Positions 48,966-58,096 of a DNA stretch of 64,000 nt are shown here, in pieces; the stretch's first letter is position 1, and each line of letters begins with the position of its first letter. The notes below the pieces were generated by a model. That model saw only the letters and a list, made by a program, of their open reading frames with translations. It did not search any database and was not told where the DNA came from. Origin of the DNA: Malania oleifera (Eukaryota; Streptophyta; Magnoliopsida; Santalales; Ximeniaceae). The DNA is taken from the NCBI RefSeq assembly GCF_029873635.1, contig NC_080423.1:91619191-91683190 (forward strand). The letters are read 5' to 3'. A program made the translations under genes and the position numbers.

Positions 48966-49010
48966 CGCTCTTCCACTCTCTCTTTTCATTTTTTTTTCTC
49001 CACTCAGATA
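48756..49010 (+). mobile_element. Truncated gypsy-like LTR start with (CT)n
   Basis: TGTAATGACCCCAAAAATAA resembles the start of S1 (TGTAATGACCCGAA) in plus orientation. It is followed by AT-rich DNA and a CT run (48914-48962), then abruptly by minus-strand G2 coding sequence. It is an LTR fragment without a recognisable end. Confidence 0.6.
48914..48962. repeat. (CT)n microsatellite
   Basis: An almost perfect CT run of about 49 bp. The S1 LTR has a shorter CTCTCTC tract in its leader (17101-17120), so it may be an expanded LTR leader. Confidence 0.95.
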
Positions 49011-49618
49011 TCTTCGAGTTTCAGATCATCCTGAGGTGGTTCCTTCACACGATCTAGGTACCCCTAACAACCGTCCAAGAGTAACCTTCTCGCCTGCATT
49101 GCCTACAGAATCTATGGTGTCGAACGTACACACGATCCTACGAACTCATACTCCATTTCCCCAAGAGGTATGAATACCACCACTTTCCTATGACAGTCAA
49201 TCACATCAAAACTGGAAGATAATCAATTCATCCACAGTATAACATCAAAGCCGAACATGTTATACAATACCAAATTTGCTGGTAGCGACCTTCCCTAAAT
49301 TACCTTGGGCAGTTCCTTAACATCTTCTTGCAGATCACTACACTCCCAGACGGTGTAACCACAGACAACCCTTCATCCATCACTTGGGTTTCAGCCCCAC
49401 ACAGTTTCACAAAATTTGCAGAATATAAAAGAGTGGCTTGCTCCTAAATTGCATAAAACAACAGCTTTATTTAAAAGCAGTAACATAGTACCTATCACCA
49501 CATTGCTAGCATGCTCTGCATCGGCTAGAGTAAGCGAGTACACCCTCGTCTGAGCTGTGTTTCTCTGAGGCACCTGGTTATTTTCCCGGTTCTGACTCGG
49601 TGTAGGCGTACGAGTCAT
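49011..49618 (-). pseudogene. G2 protease and RT-linker remnant
   Basis: On the minus strand a retropepsin-like block reads VLCNLGASHSF, where LFDSGASHSF-type text is usual. The catalytic Asp is Asn and the Ser is Leu. Downstream, with stops, come NMFGFDVIL and FVGSCVRSTP-type text that corresponds to G1 34050-34300. The coding sequence ends at the LTR stub near 49010, so RT and integrase are deleted. Confidence 0.8.
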
Positions 49619-50554
49619 CTGAGTACGACAGTCTTGGGCTTTATGGCCTGATTTGCCACAGTTATAACAGTTACTCGTAAATTGCTGGCATTCACCATCA
49701 TGCCATTTGTAGCACCTAGCACAATGCTCATGAGATTGGTCCCCCTGTGGACCCTGCAGTTCCGTATTCTAACAATTGCCCGAACCATAGTTCCTTTTCT
49801 TCCACCGCCCCTAACGGGAACCAGTCTAAGAACCAAAAGGTACCGACCTCTTCTTCTGATCCTGTGCCACCTCATCCTTTCGGAGACTAGCCTCAACTAG
49901 GGCAGTTTTATCCACCTGAACAAGAAACTCCCGAATCTGTAGCATTCCTACTAGCCTACGGATGTCCTTCCTCAAGCCCTTCTTGAACCTTTGAGCCTTT
50001 TCGTACTTTTTCGAGATTATACGCGACGCAAAGCAAGACAACTCAATGTATCTAGTTGCGTAACTCTGCACTGTTAGGGTCCCTTGAGTCAAACTCAAGA
50101 ATTCGTCTGCCTTTGCGTCACGGACGGAAGTCGAGAAGTATCTCTCAAAAAATATCTCCTTAAAATGACCCCACATCATCCCTGATGAATCAGTTCTTTG
50201 CTCCTCAAGAAGACTCACCGCCATCCACCACCTCTCAGCTTCTCTTGTCAGCTAAAACGTAGCATAGAGAACCTTCTACTTATCGGTGCAGTGCAAAACT
50301 TTCAGTATCTGTTTTGCCTTCTGCACCCAGTTCTCTGCTACAATCGAGTTGGATCCCTCGGTAAACATCGGAGGATGCATGCGGGTGAACTTCTCAACGG
50401 TGCAACCCGAAGCTATAGGTGGAAGCTCCCTTCCCCTAACAATTCGCCCGATTTCTCGCATAATATGCCTAGTCAAACCCCGAGGCATGGAAGGAGACCC
50501 TTCACTCGCAGTCCCTTCCGAGCTACTATCCCAGTTGCTATCATTGGGCTCCAT
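49619..50554 (-). pseudogene. G2 gag with CCHC knuckles
   Basis: The minus-strand frame opens at ATG 50554 (MEPNDSN). It then reads FTRMHPPMFTEGS, LLEEQRTDSSGMMWGHFKEI, FFERYFSTSVRDAKADEFL, YATRYIELS and RFKKGLRKDIRRLVG, and ends in a CARCYKWHDGEC and CYNCGKSGHKAQDC pair. Stops separate the pieces near 50276 and 49827. It matches G1 gag (16260-16740) block for block. Tekay/Del-like. Confidence 0.85.
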
Positions 50555-50882
50555 TCTGAAAATAGTATAGGAATATATTAGCATTCCTATATCATAGCAC
50601 AATTAACACAATTATTGTAGAATAATCATATTAACTTCTAGACTCTCAGGTCCAGGTCTGCCCTACCGCACAAACACAAAACCATCAATGGTTTGCCGTG
50701 ATTTTACTGAAATTGTCATTCCAGGAAAAATACAGAACACCGTCAATGGGTCCCTATCTAGCTACAAGACAACCCTCGACCTACTCTACCCATTCCCTAC
50801 ATTCTATACTCTAGTATGTTCACAAAATCACGCCTAACTAAGTCCACAAGACCTAACAACTTGGTTAGCTCTTATATCAAGT
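50555..50882 (-). mobile_element. G2 leader with primer-binding site
   Basis: Untranslated leader between gag and the LTR. On the minus strand TTGATATAAGAGC (about 50880-50868) lies next to the LTR end and is a decayed tRNA-Met-type site. Confidence 0.6.
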
Positions 50883-52567
50883 TGTCATGCCCCGAACCCG
50901 AAAATGGGACCCAGGGTGTGATTTAGGAACCTAACATGTCCCTGTATCATACAACCATCCATGATACTACACAATATAAGGGTCTAACCCCGTAGGGTTC
51001 GCATATACCCTGTACATCGTGACATACACAATGTATATACGCAGCGGAATAATTTAACCTAATACATTCATAACACCATACCAAAGTCTATAAAACATCA
51101 AGATCTAGTCCCATAATACAAAACATAATCCCCGGGTATCCACATAACTCAAAATGACACCCCGGCCACGGTTTAGTACTTACACAAGTACCTAGACAGT
51201 GCTAACCAACACCGAAGCTCCTAAAACGCTAGAATGCTAGGGTCGACTACTCGAAGGACCTGAAAAACATTTGTATGATAGGGGTGAGACACCTCTCAAT
51301 AAGGGAGAAACATGTTATATCAATGTGTGGATACATGAGTGTTATTTCAACAGTAAAACATAAACATTTCACAATTCTAGTATTTTCACAATACAGCTCC
51401 AGTATACATCTCACAAAACACCTCGGTCTAGTGTCGTCACACTCTTCGGCCTAAACCGGTCGTACGACACGAAACCCCCTGGTAACCTGGCGTAGCCTAA
51501 GCCTCATAGCGTTCAACCGGTGCAAACATGGTACAAACTCATACCCTTCGGTGACCAACCAAAATCATAGGTGGTATTTCACACCCTCGGCCTCAAGCCG
51601 GATATCTGAGCCTATGATAGTTAATCGACTCGGCCGCCTACGGTATTATTCCGGCACACCTCATATCTCAGCCTTCAGTTGTTAACTAGCACGCTTCGAT
51701 TGTCCTAGGCCTTCAATTTTTTCCCGACTCGGCATTACAAAACCTGGAACATTTTGGAACTCATGTTCCTATATCTCATTTCAATTACTCACAGCCTACG
51801 GTAGTTAATCGGCACGCTTTTCTACAAAACATATCATTCAATATATTAGCTCATTCCACACTTATTTGGGTAAACAAACAATCTTATATCAGATATTTCG
51901 AAAATACAATTTAAATTAATCAAAGGTACGATCATCTCTATATTACAGTTTAACCAAATATATAGTTTTCCAACAGAAACAGAGATGATACCTGAAACCC
52001 TTAATTTTCCCAAAAACTATAACTCGAAAATCCCGTCATTTCACCCAATAGATTTTCCCAAATATGTAATCAAAACATCCGTAGAATCGTAAATCATAGT
52101 TTTACCAATTCAGATTACAAAAATAACTGATATAAACAGAAACCCCTTACTTTTCCCTGAAAACCAAAACACAAACTAAACAGCTCCAAAATAGCAAACC
52201 AAGTTCCCAAAACCTAAGAATCGAAGAACATAACTTCAATATATTCCTATCTACTACATATCTACCAAACTAAAAATGAAATCGGACGCTTACCTTGATT
52301 TCAGGGCAAAACCCGAGAATCCTCAAAACGAAGATTCGATCCGCTATAATCGTAGAGATTCCTCCCTTAATCCACGTAGTAACGTCGAACGTCGATTCAA
52401 GTAACAGATAACCTGAATCTTAGAGATAGAGAGAGTTTGTTCGAGTTCTAGAGAGAGAGAGAGAGGATTTTAAGTTTCTTCTCCATTAAGCAATGAAATA
52501 GATATTTACAACTTAGTTGACCCGGCCAGCTTGGTCGACGAGACAGCGTCCTCGTCGACGAGCATAA
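50883..52567 (-). mobile_element. G2 5' LTR, cut by copia element C2
   Basis: The plus-strand terminus TGTCATGCCCC lies at 50883, next to the PBS. On the minus strand it shows the hairpin TGAGAGGTGTCTCA (51298-51285), acceptor-like TTTTTCAGG (51259), donor-like AAG/GTAAGC (52294), GA/CT runs near 52425-52475, and TCGTCGACGAG words near 52530-52562. C2 is inserted at 52568; its presumed duplication is CATAA (52563-52567) and the rest of the LTR must lie beyond the right edge. Confidence 0.8.
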
Positions 52568-54476
52568 TGTTGACCTTATAAGGTCACACCCGATTTTGAT
52601 AATGACAAATACTTAGGTATTTGATGGTTTTCAAGTATTTGTGCAGGCTTTGATGAGCATCTCAAGGAATGACACTTGAAGTAACATGAAGACCCTGAAG
52701 ATTTTAAGTTGTATTGTCAATTCAATTAATGTAATATAAGTCTGTAATAGTAACTAAGGATATGGTCTGTATTACTTACCTGCATATCATGCATATAGGA
52801 TATATGGTAAGCTTAGTAAGACTATAGTATGACTCTAGGTCCCAACACCCTCACATATATCATACAAAATACAGGAGTGTTAAAAATGCACTTAAATTGA
52901 ATATTATTAGGGAAATTGAGAGAGCTCGGGCGACCGACCCCAAGAGTTCAAAACTCCTCGAGCACTTGAACTGTTGAGAAGTCAACAGTTGACTTAGGCT
53001 CTTAGGCGACCGACCAAATTTTTGCATACCGTCTATGGGCACCCGAACCACCTGAAAAGGACATTTCACTAACTCGAGCTACCAAGGGATTTAGTTCAAA
53101 TTGAGCCCCACGCGACCAAACACACGAGTTCGGGCTACTGAACCTATGACCCGACACCCGAATTTACGAAGAAATGTTTCTGACTTTGATTCGGGCCATT
53201 GAACTATAACTCGGGCTGCCGAATTAATTTTAAAGGCATTATTGTGTCTATTCGGGCGACCAAACCACGGTTCAGCCACCTAAACCTCGCTAGATTAAAA
53301 TTTTTTTAATTGAGGTAAATATAAGTTAAGTTGGGTTAGTTGTGTTTAAACAATTTGAAACTTTTCTAGGAATTCCCAACAAGTCCCAAACGGTTATAAT
53401 TTTACCCTTTCCTATAAATATAGGCTCATTTGTAAGGATTAGCAATTAATTAGTAATTTCATTAGTCAAAAATTCTCTCTTTTGAAAACACTCTCTTTGT
53501 CCAAGTACTCTCAAATTTTCATTTCCTTAATACATTCTGAGATTGTGAGAGCATATTTTCATTTCCCATTTGTGTGTTTGATTTTGATATTATTTTTGGG
53601 GAGCTTAGCTTAGGTTTATCTCACAGATTTTAATATTATAAATCTTGCGTTGGGATAAACTAGTAAGCTTAGGATATTTGCATTGTTATTGCAAGTGTCC
53701 AATAGCTTTGCTTTTTGTTATGCAAAGATATTTTCAACAAGGAAAATATTTTCAAACTAGTAGTGTGCTTATTTCATTGAGGAAAATCTTCTTAAACTAG
53801 TTTGAATATCTTATTGATATCTTTGGAATATTGATTTGCTATTAAATTATGCTTTGCTTAAATTCCAAGATATTGCTTGTATTGAACACTCTTGAACATT
53901 TCACTGATTATACCATATTAAGTGTTGATAGCACAACTATTTGCATCACTAAGCTTACACTATATCCATATCATTGTTGTGTATGTGACTGTGCGTATTG
54001 GGTACATATCTGCTTTACATGAAAGCATAATCATTGTACTAGTTGATTGAGAAAATACTATTGTATTCCAGGCGTGGCCTGAGAGGGCGTTAATCCAGCC
54101 CGGTAAGGATTGTGTGTAAAGGTTAAGGTCAGCCCTGTGCTAATTGACTTGGTTGTTTTGGTGCCGATCCACCCGTTTAAGTGAGCATTATAGTGGTAAT
54201 CCTTGTTCTTATTAGCCAAGGCGGGGACGTAGGCAATTTTCCGAACCTCGATAACACTTCTGCGTGTCACTTCTCTTTACTACTTTCTAGTGCATGTTTA
54301 GTTTATTAAATTGTGTTATTTAATTTCTGCTACATATTACAATTGATTTATTTTACTTGCACTAGATTAACTTTAGGGTTGTGAATATACTGTTGTTAGG
54401 ATACTGACCTAGGGCATTAATTTTAAAAATACCAATTCACCCCCCCTCCCCTCTTGGGATCACGGTAAAGCTAACA
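52568..54476 (+). mobile_element. 5' LTR of Ty1/copia element C2
   Basis: 1909 bp, starting TGTTGACCTTATAAGGTC and ending ACGGTAAAGCTAACA, followed by a perfect tRNA-Met-type PBS. It is related to the solo LTR 12353-14351. It carries the GCGACCGAAC-like array (52925-53285) and a TATA box at 53413. Confidence 0.92.
53413..53420 (+). promoter_or_regulatory. TATA box in C2 LTR
   Basis: TATAAATA, about 130 bp after the last GCGACCGAAC-like motif, matching the arrangement in the solo LTR. Confidence 0.6.
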
Positions 54477-54478
54477 TT

Positions 54479-54490
54479 TGGTATCAGAGC
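54479..54490 (+). other. Primer-binding site of C2 (tRNA-Met type)
   Basis: TGGTATCAGAGC, two bases after the LTR end, is complementary to the 3' end of plant initiator tRNA-Met. Confidence 0.92.
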
Positions 54491-54535
54491 CATGTAGCAT
54501 AGACTCATAGTTATTTTGCAAAAGATCTTATATGG

Positions 54536-54808
54536 CTCATAGCTCCATGACCCCTTTCCCTGAGGGGATATCTTCCACACGACCTCCGATTTTCAGTGGT
54601 TTTAATTACACCTTCTAGAAACATAGGATGCGAAATACCTTTAAAATACAGATTAGAAGGTGTGGAGAATCATCTCTAAGGGAAATTATGTTCCTATGAA
54701 AACAAAGGGTACAATTAGAGTTCCTAAAACTAAGGAAGAGTATAATGATGATGATATGAAAGTTGTTAGTTTGACGACCATTGCTATGAACATTCTATAT
54801 TGTGGTCT
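54536..54808 (+). pseudogene. C2 gag, first part
   Basis: From ATG 54536 it reads MAHSSMTPFPEGISSTRPP, then FSGFNYTF, a stop at the expected Trp, KHRMR, then a frame change and VPKTKEEYNDDDMK, AMNILYCGL. This is the N-terminal half of copia gag. It stops at the family-A element insertion; gag resumes at 60716 with KILDKLEVTYEGT. About 15-20 residues usual between the two blocks are missing. Confidence 0.85.
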
Positions 54809-56370
54809 TGTAACGCCCCGACCCTCTTCGTGGGCCTGGAGTGCTACTAATCCATTCATTTACCTGGTAATCCACAGACTAATATCATGTATGCAACGGA
54901 AAACATAAATATAATCTCTAATTATATAATATCAGAGTTTACTATTCCTATTCATATTCCAAATTAACTATTCACCACCTGTACTCACATATATACATGT
55001 CTCCAAAACATTATCCACAAATACCAGTATTCACAACTATTCATCTATTTGAAGACTTCAATACATAAAACATAGAATATACATCTCAAAATTAACATAA
55101 AAATATACCTTTTTCTCTTTCTATTTCCAAAAAATGTTATAAAACTTCGAACTCTCTAAGCTCGATCTCGAGGAAATTCTGAAAATATAAATTCATATTC
55201 GGGTGAGACATATCTCAAGAAGGAAAGAAATAATATATTAAAACAGTGTGTGGCTAACATGAGTTTATATAACAACATAATAATTAACATTTGAAAATCG
55301 TTAACATAATTTCTGGAATCATTCTCTGAATTTAATCAATCACATGCAAAAGATTTAACTCACGAGATTACCCAAGGATAGGGGTGATTACCTGCCCATA
55401 CAAGTAGCAGCTCTGCTCTGATACATTTGACAACCCGAAGGTCACTACTGAAGCATATCAGGGTACTCACCTTACTCAGTAAGCCCTCTAGTGTTAGATT
55501 GATCTCGTACTCACACAGTTCAAACAATGGTTTATCAGCGAAAGTCCCAAGGATAGGGAAATCTATCCGCCCATACAAGTAAGTTCCATCTGCCCTAGTA
55601 CGTTATGCAGCTACTGCTACATCTGAAGTCACTAGCGCACTCGCTTTCTCAGCAAGCCCTCAAGCGAAGAGTATGCCCCGCCTAATCGTAACATGTTCTA
55701 CGAGCATAGATACTTCTAATATCATAATACATTATTCTTTCTGTCATTATTCAATCATTCACCTATGTTCATGTTCATAACTTTAACATTTCATTTTATT
55801 CCGCTTTAAGTGACTCTTTCCCATTTTACATTGTTTACATTTCACACTTCATTTTCGTTTCATTCATTTCCATTTTCATTTCATTTCATTACATACTCAA
55901 CATCTTTCAGTTGTTTTACCCAACATCTTTCAGTTATTTTACCCAACATTTTTTAGCTATCATACATTTACATGGTTGCATTAACATACACAAGCAACAT
56001 GGTTCATATCATATTTCATTCTTAATGCTTTACTTATTTAACTTGCATCTCATACATTTAACATATATTTGCACAAAACTTACATTTACTCATGTCATAC
56101 AATTTAACAATAAAATTCATACATTGCCTTGTAAAATAGGCCAACCCACATTTAGCATTTAAATACAGAAAATATAATTTTCATTTCTTACATAATTATC
56201 CTGAAAATATTTTCCACTTTCATCAGTTCATTTTCACATATACATATCTAATAAACAGCCCTAAACTCGAAAAACATAATTTAAATGGTTGGCATTTTAA
56301 ACCCATACCGAGACATATACGCGTATATGTAACACAATTCATTTTCCATTAAATTCATAAAAATTATGGT

Positions 56371-56407
<37 letters not shown>

Positions 56408-57319
56408 CCCTTACCTGGTTTCTTGAACTACACCAATAGGGACCCTGAAAAGATACCTGCGGCACTCACCCGAGCCCTGAATAAAAAAAATCCTAATTAC
56501 ATTAAATTAACCATAAATAAAATATTATTTTAATATTTCTTAGGCTCATAAATTCTAATAAATAATTATACTCTCAAAAATAACCAATTTACCTAATTTC
56601 TCAAATGTCATTCTCACTTTGGAGTGGGGCCTAGAAAATCCCAATTGAAAATTTACTCATGCCAAAATAACGACAATCACGACTAGGACCCCGTAGTGGT
56701 GCCTGATCGTCGATTTAACGACAGATTTAAGGAGAAATTAAGGGTTTAGAGGAAATATATCTTTCCTTAGGAGTAGTGCCTACACCGCTCCCACGATAAA
56801 TCCGCTCCAGTAGAAATGTCGGTGACAGAATTAGGAACCCAACAGCACCTTCCGTTTTCCAATCGGCACTCGTTAAGCCGACAAAATTGAGGAGAGAGAG
56901 GAGGATGACGTAGGAGTGAGACGGAGACAAAGGGAAACTGAGAGAGATGCAGAAGATGGAATTGGATTTCAAATTGAAATCCAATCCATCCTATTACATT
57001 TAATATACATTATTATATTATTAAATATTATATATATATATATATATATACTTTAACTTATATAAATATATTATAATAAACATATATATATATATATATC
57101 TTTATTCCAAATTTTTTTTACTATTCCTTTTTATTTATTTATTTATTTAACTAATTTAATAATGTTTAATTAATTAATAATTACTCTTAACTTTTTTTTC
57201 GTACTAGTTCTTTTTACTTGTTTATTTAATACATTAATTTAATAATGTTTAAATAATTAATTGATTAATAATTTTAATTAATTAATTTTGTTAATTAATT
57301 TTTTTTTCGAGTTATTACA
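54809..57319 (-). mobile_element. 3' LTR of non-autonomous family-A element
   Basis: Plus-strand ends TGTAACGCCCC and GAGTTATTACA. It has a hairpin at 55204-55217, an acceptor-like word at 55180 and a donor-like word at 56414 (minus strand), and about three copies of the CATCTTTCAG repeat near 55905-55955 against about ten in the 5' LTR. Confidence 0.9.
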
Positions 57320-57333
57320 TTCTTCCCTCCTTC
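57320..57333 (-). other. Polypurine tract of the family-A element
   Basis: GAAGGAGGGAAGAA on the minus strand, directly next to the 3' LTR start TGTAATAACTCG. Confidence 0.85.
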
Positions 57334-58083
57334 AAAGAATTTCATCATCGAAATTTTTACCAACTAATCAATCATTTCCTCAGTTCAAGAATTCATAACT
57401 AAACACATCTCACATATGCCAATATCTATCCAATGAATTCCTACATTATCCACAATGAAATAAAATCATCATATAAACTTCTCAATCATCCAAAGCCAAA
57501 TTAAATCATCATTACCTTAATCATAAACTCATATCTGCGCCTTTGACAACATCTGCCTCAATCGAAAATCAACGAGTACACTCGTGCTAGTTCACCTCCA
57601 CCTAAAGGTACTTGCTGGTTTACCCTAATACCATAACCTCTGAAATCAACTAACCAACCTCATACCACACATTTCCATATACTCCAATTTAAATATCAAA
57701 TACCCAACTTGACTACAAACCATTAAATCACATCACTTAAATTATTCTTCTTCAAAGATTTTTCTCCCTAAATCAACCATCCTAACCTTTGAGTTCAAAT
57801 TCCAAGTTCTAATTTCTTTGCTCAGAAACATCACCATCGCTGGATTTATCATGATTTTCTGAAGTTAACTACTTCTTCAGAAAAATAAAGAAAACCATCA
57901 AGGGATTTATGCCCCCAAGCTTACGAAATAGAACTCAGAGTTCCTAACAGTATCTTAATCTACCCATCTTTATCCTTATCGCAACTCAATCCTATATTTC
58001 GGTATAAATCATCCCTAACCTAATACTCTAATATTTCCATATCCAAACGATGTGAAATTAATCATACTTCCGGCTGCACTTTA

Positions 58084-58094
58084 CTCTGATACCA
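58084..58094 (-). other. Primer-binding site of the family-A element
   Basis: TGGTATCAGAG on the minus strand, two bases from the LTR end; tRNA-Met type. It fixes the orientation of family A as minus here. Confidence 0.9.
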
Positions 58095-58096
58095 TA

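Larger units (their letters stand above)
57320..58096 (-). mobile_element. Internal region of the family-A element
   Basis: It contains no readable gag, protease, RT or integrase motif. It shows only the PPT (57320-57333), the PBS (58084-58094), and about 740 bp of AT-rich sequence. Confidence 0.85.
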
